Translations under genes and position numbers: made by a program | Assembly: GCA_022484595.1 (NCBI GenBank) | Contig: JAKVLB010000007.1 | Coordinates: forward strand, 1-64,000 | Origin: Mageeibacillus sp. | GTDB lineage: Bacteria > Bacillota > Clostridia > Saccharofermentanales > Saccharofermentanaceae | DNA: 64,000 nucleotides | Direction of reading: 5' to 3' | Notes under the pieces: generated by a model | Seen by the model: only the letters and a program-made list of their open reading frames with translations | What the model was told of the DNA's origin: nothing | Database searches by the model: none | Part shown: positions 30,058 to 39,645 of the stretch, in pieces | Layout: the number at the start of each line of letters is the position of its first letter | How positions within the stretch are numbered: position 1 is the stretch's first letter

Positions 30058-31456
30058 GCAATTTGCAGATAGAATTGCTCTTACCGATGATGCGGGAGCA
30101 AGTATAAGTTACAGCGAACTTCAGAGTGAAACAGATGCGCTTGCAGGGAAGATCGGCAGGCGGTGTCTTGTATTTTCACTTTGTAGCAATACTATAGATT
30201 CTGTAGTAGGGTATGTGGCATTTGTTAATAACAGAATTGTCCCGGCACTGCTTAACTCGCAACTTGATTCGGGGTTGCTTTTGTCTTTGATTGATACATA
30301 TAAACCATCATATATATGGTTGCCGGATGGAGATTTATCTAAATATAGAAATTTTGAAAAGGTCTTCAGTGGCAGAACTTATTGTCTTTTGAAGACAGGA
30401 TATCCAAATGAATACACACTTCACAGTGATTTAGCACTGTTGCTTACTACATCAGGATCTACTGGCAGTCCTAAATTTGTACGTCAGATGTACAAGAATA
30501 TTGAGATTAACACGAAGCAGATTGTTGATTATCTTCAGTTGGACGAATCAGAGAAACCCATTACTACTCTGCCGATGAATTATACATACGGTTGTTCGAT
30601 AATCAACACACATCTTTTGGTTGGTGCTGAGATACTGTTGACGGACAAGACTTTTTTTCAAAGAGAATTTTGGAATTTCTTTAAGGAGAAAGGGGCAACA
30701 TCATTCGGAGGAGTTCCATATACTTATGAGATGCTTGAGAAACTCAGATTTTTTAGAATGAAATTGCCTTCGCTGCGTTCTATGACGCAGGCAGGCGGGA
30801 AACTTGATCCGGAACTTCACAAGAAATTTGCTGAGTATGCTATTGAGAACAATAAGCACTTTGTTGTTATGTACGGAGCGTGTGAAGCAACGGCAAGAAT
30901 GGGGTATCTGCCTTATGATAAGGCACTTGTGAAAATAGGCAGTATGGGAATACCAGTTCCTGGCGGTAAATTTGCAATTATTGATACCGAGAATAATGAA
31001 ATCAAAGATGCTGGTATCGCAGGAGAACTTGTATACAGTGGCGATAATGTCACTATGGGGTATGCAGTTTGCGGCGATGATCTTGCAAGAGGAGATGAAC
31101 GTGGCGGAATTCTTCATACAGGAGATGTGGCTAAACGTGACGATGATGGATATTATTATATTGTTGGTAGATTGAAGCGTTTTCTCAAGATATATGGAAA
31201 CAGAGTGAATCTTGATGAAATAGAACAATTAATCAAATCACAATTTGATTGTTTGAATTGTGCAGTAGGTGGAGTAGATGATCTTGTTTATATTTTTATT
31301 ACTGATAGTGTAAAGGCTGATGCTGTAAGAAAATATATATCAGAGAAGACTGTACTCAATGTAGCTGCATTTAAGATTGTTACTCTGGATAGTATTCCAA
31401 AGAGTGATTCTGGAAAGACGTTATACAGGGAACTCGAAAAGTATTACAGTAAATAG
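30041..31456 (+). CDS. AMP-binding (acyl/aminoacyl-adenylating) ligase
   Basis: LLLTTSGSTGSPKFVRQMYKNI, YGACEATARMGYLP, GELVYSGDNVTMGY, RLKRFLKIYGNRVNLDEIE. Confidence 0.92.
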   Translation: MIWNFEQFADRIALTDDAGASISYSELQSETDALAGKIGRRCLVFSLCSNTIDSVVGYVAFVNNRIVPALLNSQLDSGLLLSLIDTYKPSYIWLPDGDLSKYRNFEKVFSGRTYCLLKTGYPNEYTLHSDLALLLTTSGSTGSPKFVRQMYKNIEINTKQIVDYLQLDESEKPITTLPMNYTYGCSIINTHLLVGAEILLTDKTFFQREFWNFFKEKGATSFGGVPYTYEMLEKLRFFRMKLPSLRSMTQAGGKLDPELHKKFAEYAIENNKHFVVMYGACEATARMGYLPYDKALVKIGSMGIPVPGGKFAIIDTENNEIKDAGIAGELVYSGDNVTMGYAVCGDDLARGDERGGILHTGDVAKRDDDGYYYIVGRLKRFLKIYGNRVNLDEIEQLIKSQFDCLNCAVGGVDDLVYIFITDSVKADAVRKYISEKTVLNVAAFKIVTLDSIPKSDSGKTLYRELEKYYSK

Positions 31457-31469
31457 GAGTTGAATTAAG

Positions 31470-32561
31470 TTGGATTATAAAGATATATTGGAAATCTCAC
31501 CATATTCTTTGAATAGAATAGAGAAAGGACGACTTCTAACCGATAGGTTGAAAGAACTCAGCTCGTATCATATGGAGAACTGCCTTGAATACAGAGCTAT
31601 GATGAAGAGTATCAACTTTGATTCAGAAAGAATTGAATCATATTATGATATTCCGTTTCTTCCTGTGAGGCTATTCAAAGAGATGGAACTCAAAAGCGTG
31701 ACGGATGGAGATGTATTTAAAGTGATAACGTCATCTGGAACGACAGGACAGGCTGTATCAAAGATATATCTTGACAGGTTGACATCTAGCAATCAGCAGA
31801 AAACACTAGTAAAAATTGTTTCATCTTTCACGGGAGCAGCAAGGATGCCAATGTTGATTATTGATTGTCCTTCTGTTGTGAAGAATCGACTGATGTTTTC
31901 AGCGAGAGGTGCAGGCATACTTGGTTTTTCAATCTTTGGACGAGATGTAACCTATGCACTTGATGATGATATGAATCTAAACGTAGAAGGAGTGTTGGAA
32001 TTTCTCGAGAATCACAAAGGAGAGAATATTCTAATGTTCGGTTTTACTTTTATAATATGGCAGCACTTTTATAAGGAATTGTTGCGTCTCAGAGAGGATA
32101 AGATAGAATTTGATTTTTCAAAGGGAATACTGATACATGGTGGCGGTTGGAAAAAACTTGTGACTGAAGCGGTATCTCAGCAAGATTTTCATAACAGGCT
32201 TCATGAAGTCTGTGGTTTGGATTCGATTCATGACTATTATGGTATGGTAGAGCAGACAGGCTGTATTTATATGCAGTGCGAATATGGGCATCTGCATGCA
32301 AGTGTTTTTTCTGATATTATTACGCGAAGAGCAGGTGACTTCTCAGTATGTGATTATGGTGAACCAGGCATAATACAGGTGCTTTCTATGATACCTCATT
32401 CATATCCGGGACATTCATTACTTACTGAGGATGAAGGAGTTGTGCTTGGCGAAGATGATTGTCCTTGTGGCAGAAAAGGGAAGTACTTCAAAGTTATTGG
32501 AAGGCTCAAGAATGCTGAAATAAGGGGGTGTAGTGATACCTATGCAGCAAAATTTAAATGA
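31470..32561 (+). CDS. LuxE-like acyl-protein synthetase
   Basis: YYDIPFLPVRLFKEMELKSV, KVITSSGTTGQAVSKIYLDR; immediately followed by a LuxC-like gene. Confidence 0.88.
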   Translation: MDYKDILEISPYSLNRIEKGRLLTDRLKELSSYHMENCLEYRAMMKSINFDSERIESYYDIPFLPVRLFKEMELKSVTDGDVFKVITSSGTTGQAVSKIYLDRLTSSNQQKTLVKIVSSFTGAARMPMLIIDCPSVVKNRLMFSARGAGILGFSIFGRDVTYALDDDMNLNVEGVLEFLENHKGENILMFGFTFIIWQHFYKELLRLREDKIEFDFSKGILIHGGGWKKLVTEAVSQQDFHNRLHEVCGLDSIHDYYGMVEQTGCIYMQCEYGHLHASVFSDIITRRAGDFSVCDYGEPGIIQVLSMIPHSYPGHSLLTEDEGVVLGEDDCPCGRKGKYFKVIGRLKNAEIRGCSDTYAAKFK

Positions 32562-33750
32562 TATTTCTGTGCTTCCGATAGATTTCTATTCAGGGAGTCG
32601 AGAGATTATAGCGGGAATGAATGAGATAAATTCTATGGAAACGTTTTCAGATGAAATTATTGATTTCATGAATAGCGTTTCAAGAGAAATACTGGCAGAT
32701 GTTTCAGCACGAGAATTCCCGGATGTAATTACTCTGGCATTCTGGTTGAGGAAAGCTTCGATTATGAAACAGAAGGAGCGCTTTGTTGTTTCAACGAAAG
32801 CTATCCGTCGAGGTCGTGGTATCGTGCTTCATATTGCACCTTCGAATGTTCCTGTGAACTACGCATATTCACTGTTTACAGGCCTTGTCTGCGGGAATGC
32901 GAATATCGTTAGGATTCCGACAAAGAATTTTCCGCAGGTAGAATTGATTAATTGCGCAATCAATAAAGCTCTTGAGAATCATGAGAATATAAAACCATAT
33001 ATTGCTCTAATAAAATATGGTCATAGTGCTGAGACAAACAGGTATTTATCGTCTATTGCAGACGTGAGAGTTATTTGGGGCGGAGATGAAACTATCAGGG
33101 AGATTCGAGAGTTTTCACTAAAACCAAGAGCTACAGAGATTACGTTCGCAGATCGTTATTCACTTGCTGTTATTGATTCGGATACATACATGGCTATGGA
33201 TAATAAAGATAGAATTGCTAATGATTTTTACAATGATACATTTCTTACCGATCAGAATGCCTGTACTTCACCAAGAGCAGTGATTTGGATTGGCAAGAGA
33301 AAGAAAGAGGCACAAGATGTCTTTTGGAGTGAGCTCCACTCAATTGTTGAGAAGAAGTATGAGCTTCAGGGTGTTCAGGCAGTAAACAAACTGACAAGTG
33401 GTTATTTACTGGCAGTTGATCGTAGCTGCCACAGAATTCCTATGGCGGATAATCTTATAGTTAGAATGAAGGTGGAAAAGCTTGACAGTGAGATTATGAA
33501 CCTCAAGGATAATTCAGGATATTTTTTCGAGTATGATTGTAATAATGTTGTGGATATGCGTGAAGTTTGTAATAATGAGCGTTGTCAGACGATATCATAT
33601 ATAGGAAATACAGAAGTCCTCTTGCCACTTATCAGAAGTGGCATAAAAGGTGTAGATAGAATAGTCGAGATAGGAAAGTCTATGAATTTTGATTTTATAT
33701 GGGATGGATATGACTTGGTTGAAAGACTGACGAGATATACTACCTATTGA
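32542..33750 (+). CDS. LuxC-like acyl-CoA/acyl-ACP reductase
   Basis: GRGIVLHIAPSNVPVNYAYSLFTGLVCGNANIVRIP, DTFLTDQNACTSPRAVIW. Confidence 0.9.
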   Translation: MQQNLNDISVLPIDFYSGSREIIAGMNEINSMETFSDEIIDFMNSVSREILADVSAREFPDVITLAFWLRKASIMKQKERFVVSTKAIRRGRGIVLHIAPSNVPVNYAYSLFTGLVCGNANIVRIPTKNFPQVELINCAINKALENHENIKPYIALIKYGHSAETNRYLSSIADVRVIWGGDETIREIREFSLKPRATEITFADRYSLAVIDSDTYMAMDNKDRIANDFYNDTFLTDQNACTSPRAVIWIGKRKKEAQDVFWSELHSIVEKKYELQGVQAVNKLTSGYLLAVDRSCHRIPMADNLIVRMKVEKLDSEIMNLKDNSGYFFEYDCNNVVDMREVCNNERCQTISYIGNTEVLLPLIRSGIKGVDRIVEIGKSMNFDFIWDGYDLVERLTRYTTY

Positions 33751-33865
33751 TTGGTTTTACGAATTTATACTAAATAGTAGCGCAGGTAGGTGATTTACCT
33801 GCGCCACTTTGTTTTTAGAAGTTTATGTTGTTATATTGTCCCAAAAAGTAAATAGACACGAAACA

Positions 33866-33894
33866 GCCCCTTCTCCGGTATCAGGAAAAGGGGC
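33866..33894. terminator. Bidirectional terminator-like hairpin
   Basis: ccccttctccggtatcaggaaaagggg between convergent genes. Confidence 0.6.
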
Positions 33895-33935
33895 ATGAAT
33901 TCTGAATATTCGCATTCAGCCGCAACGAAGACTTG

Positions 33936-35612
33936 TCAGCGGGAGACGAGGCTATAGTATGTCTGCGCACGGCTGAGCGCGCTTGCGGCATCGGCAACAT
34001 ACTGGTTGAACGCGGTCTTGTATGCTGAAGGCGTCATCGAGTTGGCGGCGCTGATGCTGCCAAACATTTCCTCGGCCACGTTAGACATGTATCCGGTCTC
34101 ACTGAATGACGCAAAGGCAAATCCTGACTGAGTGTAAACCGGATTGATGATGTTCACATAATGTCCGCCTTTGCTGGCCTTCTCGTCGGTGTACCAGCCG
34201 GTGAACGGATCGGCGTAGCCCCAGGCGAGGTTCTCTGCGCGATAGCCGCCAAGGTCTGAGAAATAGCCGTTGTGGAACGCAATGTGGTCATATGTCTTGG
34301 ACGATATGACAGCTGAACCTATGGACGCTGCCATAAGTGCCGAGTTGACCTGAAGAGGAGCAATACCTTCTGATGCGCGAAGGCTGTTGCACTCTGCGAT
34401 ATAGTCCACCGATTTGTTGATGTTGTCTGCCGTCAGGAATCTTGTGTAGATGCTTAAGTCAGTTCCCGGAACCAGATTGTCTGAAGCTGCTTTGTTCACG
34501 TAGTATTCAACAGTGTGACCGCCGGCTGCAGTTGACTGAGTATCGATCCAGTCGAGAACGACCTCGTTGTAATGCTTCTGTGCGTCAGCAAGTGCTGCGG
34601 CAGCTGCGTCTGCGGTGGACTTGTCTATGAACGAAAGTGAGACAGAGCCGGGAGCGGAGGAGCCTTTGGCTACGAGCTCTATCTGGATTGCCTCGAGACG
34701 GTATGAGAAACCTGATGTGCCCGCGCTCGCACCGTTGCAGGCCCAGTCGAGCCAGCCGAAATTCTGAGAGTGAACGCGGTAGTAGATGTCGTAATGATCA
34801 GCTATATCGCCGGTGAGCTTTATCTGGATTGCCTCAAGCCGTTTACCTTCGCCCTGTGTTCCGGAAAGCGTGCCGTCTGATACCCAGTCCTGCCAGCCGT
34901 AGTCCTGAACGTGTGTTTTGTAAGAGATTGACCCTTTGTATGCCGCGCCTGTGAGAGCGATTGAAATTGCTTCAAGTCTCTTGGAGCTCCCGGTTGTGCC
35001 GGATACAGCGCCGTCGGCAGACCACGCCGATTCCCAGCCGTAATCCTGGCAATGGACGCGGTATGCTACGCCTTCGTTGCTGCTGTATCCTATCGGGACT
35101 ATCTTTATCTGGACTTCTTCAAGCCTTTTGGATTCGCCTGTGGTTCCGGCAAGCGCACCGTCTGAGACCCATCCCTGTGCGTCGCCGTAGTCCTGTATGT
35201 GGACGTGGTACATTATTGTATAGTGGTTTGCGAGTTCACCTGTCAGGCGCATTCTCAGTCCTTCGAGTCTTAAACTTTGATGCGATGTACCGGCAGTCTC
35301 TCCTGCATTCACCCAGTTCATCCATCCTATATTCTGAACGTGCACCTGGTATTGGATTGTTCCGTCATATCCGAGCTGATTGTCAAAATTTACGCATATA
35401 GATTCTACGCGCTTGCTGTTTCCCCGGGTTCCGAGTGTTAAGGTACCCGACGAAAATGAGCCTTCAGTGTCCCCGTAATCCTGGACATGCGCTGTACCGT
35501 TAAGAGTGTAGGAAGCGCCAGCCGAAGCTGTGTTAGGAATCGCGGTGGCGATTGAGAAAGCCATTACTGCGGATATGCAGGCCGACAGTATTTTCTGTAG
35601 TGTTTTATTCAT
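33936..35612 (-). CDS. Secreted protein with ~6 ChW repeats and a C-terminal CAP/SCP domain
   Basis: Signal peptide MNKTLQKILSACISAVMAFSIATAIPNTASA; repeats like THVQDYGWQDWVSDGTLSGTQGEGKRLEAIQIKLTG; CAP-like ECNSLRASEGIAPLQVNSAL..YRAENLAWGY. Confidence 0.88.
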   Translation of the reverse strand: MNKTLQKILSACISAVMAFSIATAIPNTASAGASYTLNGTAHVQDYGDTEGSFSSGTLTLGTRGNSKRVESICVNFDNQLGYDGTIQYQVHVQNIGWMNWVNAGETAGTSHQSLRLEGLRMRLTGELANHYTIMYHVHIQDYGDAQGWVSDGALAGTTGESKRLEEVQIKIVPIGYSSNEGVAYRVHCQDYGWESAWSADGAVSGTTGSSKRLEAISIALTGAAYKGSISYKTHVQDYGWQDWVSDGTLSGTQGEGKRLEAIQIKLTGDIADHYDIYYRVHSQNFGWLDWACNGASAGTSGFSYRLEAIQIELVAKGSSAPGSVSLSFIDKSTADAAAAALADAQKHYNEVVLDWIDTQSTAAGGHTVEYYVNKAASDNLVPGTDLSIYTRFLTADNINKSVDYIAECNSLRASEGIAPLQVNSALMAASIGSAVISSKTYDHIAFHNGYFSDLGGYRAENLAWGYADPFTGWYTDEKASKGGHYVNIINPVYTQSGFAFASFSETGYMSNVAEEMFGSISAANSMTPSAYKTAFNQYVADAASALSRAQTYYSLVSR

Positions 35613-35738
35613 GGTCAACCCCTCCTTTGAATATATCAAATGATAGCCTTTAGTGAGACATTTTTCTATGGTTTGTTAGCAAATTTCACATAAAAATAAA
35701 AAAAAAATCCAAATAAATCTGTATAAAGCCCAAGGAAA

Positions 35739-38513
35739 TTGAAAATTTACAGGCGTATTATACTCGATTGTATGAAACGCATAGTTCACATCTTTCTATA
35801 TTTTCTTCTGGCAGCGGCTGTTTTCGGCCTCCTTCTTGCGTCATTTGCAATGATCTGGACAATGGATGTCTGGAGACATATTACTTTCGATGAGATTATT
35901 TATCATCTGTCCGCGCCTATTGAAGGAACCAATCCCAGTGTAATACTGAGCTTTGTTTTGAGAAATCTTATTCCCGCTGCAGTTGTGGGACTTGGATTAT
36001 GGGGACTTAATATAGTTAATATATTAAAGAGAATCAAGAAAGCTAAACTCGTTAAGCAGATAAATGCCATAGCAGTAATTGTTTCTGTGGCGGTAATCGT
36101 TGTTGTTGCGGCACTTTTTATAAACAAGTATGACGCAATCGGGTATTACAAGGCTATGAACGAGAATTCGGATTTTGTCAAGGATAACTACGTGAAGCCG
36201 ACTGATGTTGATATTCAGTTTCCTGAGAAGAAGCGCAATGTTGTTTATATTTTTCTGGAGTCGATGGAGATGTCATATGCTGATAAGTCCGTCGGAGGCG
36301 CATTTGATGAGAATTACATCCCGGAGCTTACGGATCTGGCGCTTGGTGATAACGCCGAGTGCTTCGCCGGCAATGATGAGACGCTGAACGGCGCGGTGCC
36401 TATGCATGGAGCTACGTTCACATCCGGTGCCATGGTGGCGCAGACTTCCGGACTTCCGGCAATGGAGGAGATAGGCAACGCTGCGGGAACTCAGTCGAGT
36501 TTCTACCCGGGAGCTACCACAATCGGCGATATCCTGGGAGCTCAGGGCTACAATCAGGAGCTCATGGTTGGTTCGGACGCGGTTTTCGGCGGAAGAGCAC
36601 AGTATTTTTCCGGTCACGGCGGATACAAAATTTTCGATTATAATTACGCGCTTAATAACGGTTATATTCCCGCAGGCTATAAGGTATGGTGGGGATACGA
36701 GGACCAGAAGCTTTTTCAGTTCGCAAAGTCAGAGATACTGGCGCTGGCCGATGAAGATCAGCCTTTCAATTTTACGATGCTGACCGTGGACACACACTTT
36801 GAGGATGGCTATGTATGCCCGCTTTGCAGAGACGAGTGCGGCGACAACCAGTACGGCAACGTTATGCACTGCTCTTCACGTCAGGTTACAGAGTTCGTTG
36901 CATGGCTTCAGCAGCAGGATTTCTATGACAACACGACTATTGTCATTTGCGGCGACCACACAACGATGGATTCGAATTTCTGCTCCAGTGTGGATGATGG
37001 TTTCCTCAGACGCACATATATGACGATTCTTAATTCTGCCGCGACATGTGACAGTACCGAGCAGCGTCTTTATTCTACTTTTGACATGTTTCCTACGACG
37101 CTCGCGGCTATGGGCTGCCAGATTGAAGGCGACCGCCTCGGACTTGGAGTGAATCTGTATTCCGGGCAGAAGACGCTGCTCGAACAGTATGGCATTCAGT
37201 ATGTAAATACGGAGCTGTCGAAAAACTCCGACTTTATAAAGAACGATATCGCAGGTTATAAGTCCTTTGACGAGGCGGTTTTTGAGACAAATGCCGTTCT
37301 TGACACAAAGTACACGCCTGTCGTCGATGACGGCAAATTTACGGGTGTCGAATTCTCACTGTCGGGTCTCGAGACTACGGATGAACCCATACAGGCGATT
37401 CAACTGGATGTGTCAACACCGGGAGGGACATGGTCAACATCTTCACAGATGCAGCGAAATGAAGATCTTTCCTACTCAACTGTGTTCAGCGTCGACGGGC
37501 TTACTGACAGACAGCTTCTTAACCTGACGGTTACAGTAACAGATTCCAACGGAGATCAATATGAGATCTACAAAGATACGGGCTACCTGGGTAATATTTT
37601 TCACTACCTGCACTATGACATAAACGAGTACATAGACTCGGTGATGAATCTTGATAACGTGGTAGTTTTCGCCGCCGCATGCGACGACTGTTCGGGTGCA
37701 ATTTCGGATTCTACACTTGAGCTGCTGAGGGAACACGGTCTCGAAGCCAAATTCGACGAATCTGAGGGACTAAGCTGGTACGGAGTTGTGGCAAACGGTC
37801 ATGCCGAGCACGAAGATTGTTCAGACAGTCTTTTAAGTTACGGAGGAAGTCTGCCAAACGGCGATTTCTTCAGTCTTGAGAGCCTCGGAAGTGCCGGAGT
37901 TGCGGCGCAGATTGCCGCTCAGACCGAGAGTGTCCGCGAGAATGAGTCCATCGGGAATGAGAGCAACTCTCTTGTTAACGGAGTCGTCGATACGTTCCCG
38001 CAGGTAGCGGCCGTTACCAACGATGTTTTGGATGGCGATGTTCCGAAGCCGATGAGTTCTATAGTCGTAAACGGCAAAGAATACTCACCCAGCAACCGCG
38101 GTCTGCTTTTCGTTGTGTATGATCTCAATGAGGGCTGCGTGATTGATGCTGCTTCGTTCGATACGGCGCGCGACAGTTTCACCGGTGAGCAGTCAAAGGG
38201 TACTCTGGACTACGAGATATCTTCGTTCATGGGTTCTTCGAGACTTTCAGTGTCAGTGTCTGATATTGCGAGCCTTATTAACCTCAACAATACAGGAACC
38301 GCGGATCTTTATATCTGGGACGCCTCGACGATTGATACGCCGAAGCACTACGCACTGTCACTTGAGAACGGAAGCAACGGATACACTTATACCAAATCGG
38401 TGGATATCGATGATCTTGATCTGAGCACTGCGCATATGTCGATTTATATCAAGAAGGCCGGCGGAAGAATTCTGCTGAGATACAATGTACCGATCACATC
38501 AACTCAGAATTAA
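35739..38513 (+). CDS. LTA synthase/phosphoglycerol transferase-like membrane sulfatase-fold protein with long C-terminal extension (ILEI/FAM3-like)
   Basis: N-terminal TMs; RNVVYIFLESMEMSYADKSVGGAF, MVAQTSGLP, FNFTMLTVDTHFEDGY, TIVICGDHTTMD, TFDMFPTTLAAMG. Confidence 0.88.
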   Translation: MKIYRRIILDCMKRIVHIFLYFLLAAAVFGLLLASFAMIWTMDVWRHITFDEIIYHLSAPIEGTNPSVILSFVLRNLIPAAVVGLGLWGLNIVNILKRIKKAKLVKQINAIAVIVSVAVIVVVAALFINKYDAIGYYKAMNENSDFVKDNYVKPTDVDIQFPEKKRNVVYIFLESMEMSYADKSVGGAFDENYIPELTDLALGDNAECFAGNDETLNGAVPMHGATFTSGAMVAQTSGLPAMEEIGNAAGTQSSFYPGATTIGDILGAQGYNQELMVGSDAVFGGRAQYFSGHGGYKIFDYNYALNNGYIPAGYKVWWGYEDQKLFQFAKSEILALADEDQPFNFTMLTVDTHFEDGYVCPLCRDECGDNQYGNVMHCSSRQVTEFVAWLQQQDFYDNTTIVICGDHTTMDSNFCSSVDDGFLRRTYMTILNSAATCDSTEQRLYSTFDMFPTTLAAMGCQIEGDRLGLGVNLYSGQKTLLEQYGIQYVNTELSKNSDFIKNDIAGYKSFDEAVFETNAVLDTKYTPVVDDGKFTGVEFSLSGLETTDEPIQAIQLDVSTPGGTWSTSSQMQRNEDLSYSTVFSVDGLTDRQLLNLTVTVTDSNGDQYEIYKDTGYLGNIFHYLHYDINEYIDSVMNLDNVVVFAAACDDCSGAISDSTLELLREHGLEAKFDESEGLSWYGVVANGHAEHEDCSDSLLSYGGSLPNGDFFSLESLGSAGVAAQIAAQTESVRENESIGNESNSLVNGVVDTFPQVAAVTNDVLDGDVPKPMSSIVVNGKEYSPSNRGLLFVVYDLNEGCVIDAASFDTARDSFTGEQSKGTLDYEISSFMGSSRLSVSVSDIASLINLNNTGTADLYIWDASTIDTPKHYALSLENGSNGYTYTKSVDIDDLDLSTAHMSIYIKKAGGRILLRYNVPITSTQN

Positions 38514-38547
38514 TGAGCTGTTAGTTTGATTGCAATTGGTTTAAAAT

Positions 38548-39645
38548 ATGGGCAAATATGCGGAGGATTTACACAGAATGCCCGACAATGCGGATTCATT
38601 ACCGACAGTTACTATTGTTATGCCCGTGTATAACGGCGAATGTTGCCTGAACGATTCCATCGGGGATATTTTCGCGCAGAGTTACAGAAATATCGAGCTT
38701 ATCGCAGTTAATGACGGGTCGTCGGACGATTCCGGCGAAATTCTTGCGAAGCTCTGTGAGAAGCAGCCGGAAGGCATTGAGATCAAGGCGGTCACTCAGA
38801 TAAACTCCGGTATATGCTCGGCAAGAAATCGCGGACTTGATCTGGCACGCGGCAGGTATATTGCATTTATGGATCAGGACGACAGAATGCCTGAAGATTA
38901 TGTCATGCATCTCGTAAAAGAGATGGAGGGTACGGAAGACGGATCCGCAAAGCCGGACGCGGTAATCGGCGGCAATGTCGAGATGCGAAAAGGTCTGCGG
39001 ACAAACCGGGACCTTGAGCCGGATATGACGTGGAGCCTTTACCGTAATAACGCGCCATGGGGAAGAATGTTCAGAAGGACTGTGATTGAGGAGAATCACA
39101 TAAGGTTTTACGACACCAGAATAAGCGAGGATTTTTACTTCAATTTTGTTTATTTGAGTTTTTGTCGTAAGGTAAAGGTAGTCGCTCAGACGGGATATGT
39201 CTGGCGGATAGACGAGCGGTCGGAGTCGCACTCGGGCATGAGACGGTATTCGCCGGAACGTGATGTGACAGAGATGTTAGGCAGGCTTCTGGCTGATATG
39301 AGGACGATTGATGACAGTTCTGTTCTGGACAAAGAACTTTTCGAGTACCTGATAATAAAACACATTGTGTGGTATCTGCTGTTTATATCGGAAGGTTCGT
39401 CCTCGCGGGATGTCAGGGAGGCATATGACAGGGCGTTTGGCTGGCTCAAGTCAAATTTCCCGGACTACCGGCATAACAGTCAGGTCAGATGGGGAAAGCC
39501 GGAGGGAGAGAGCGCGGGAGTCAGGCACATTGTGACAATCGCTGTAATGATGCAGAAGATGAATCTGTTTAAGCCATTTTTGGCTTTAAGGAGTATAAGA
39601 GGGTCGAAAGAAGGACAATGCTATGACAGACAAAGTGACAAATAA
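38548..39645 (+). CDS. Glycosyltransferase family 2
   Basis: VTIVMPVYNGECCLNDSIGDIFAQSYRNIELIAVNDGSSDDSGEIL, ARNRGLDLARGRYIAFMDQDD. Confidence 0.93.
   Translation: MGKYAEDLHRMPDNADSLPTVTIVMPVYNGECCLNDSIGDIFAQSYRNIELIAVNDGSSDDSGEILAKLCEKQPEGIEIKAVTQINSGICSARNRGLDLARGRYIAFMDQDDRMPEDYVMHLVKEMEGTEDGSAKPDAVIGGNVEMRKGLRTNRDLEPDMTWSLYRNNAPWGRMFRRTVIEENHIRFYDTRISEDFYFNFVYLSFCRKVKVVAQTGYVWRIDERSESHSGMRRYSPERDVTEMLGRLLADMRTIDDSSVLDKELFEYLIIKHIVWYLLFISEGSSSRDVREAYDRAFGWLKSNFPDYRHNSQVRWGKPEGESAGVRHIVTIAVMMQKMNLFKPFLALRSIRGSKEGQCYDRQSDK

Noticed and set aside
31470-33750. Bioluminescence (lux) operon
   Set aside because: Only LuxE/LuxC-like genes occur; no luxA/luxB/luxD, and the context is surface glycan synthesis.
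33835-33865. Possible IS remnant (tgtcccaaaaagtaaatagacacgaaac)
   Set aside because: Too short; no inverted repeats or transposase fragment.
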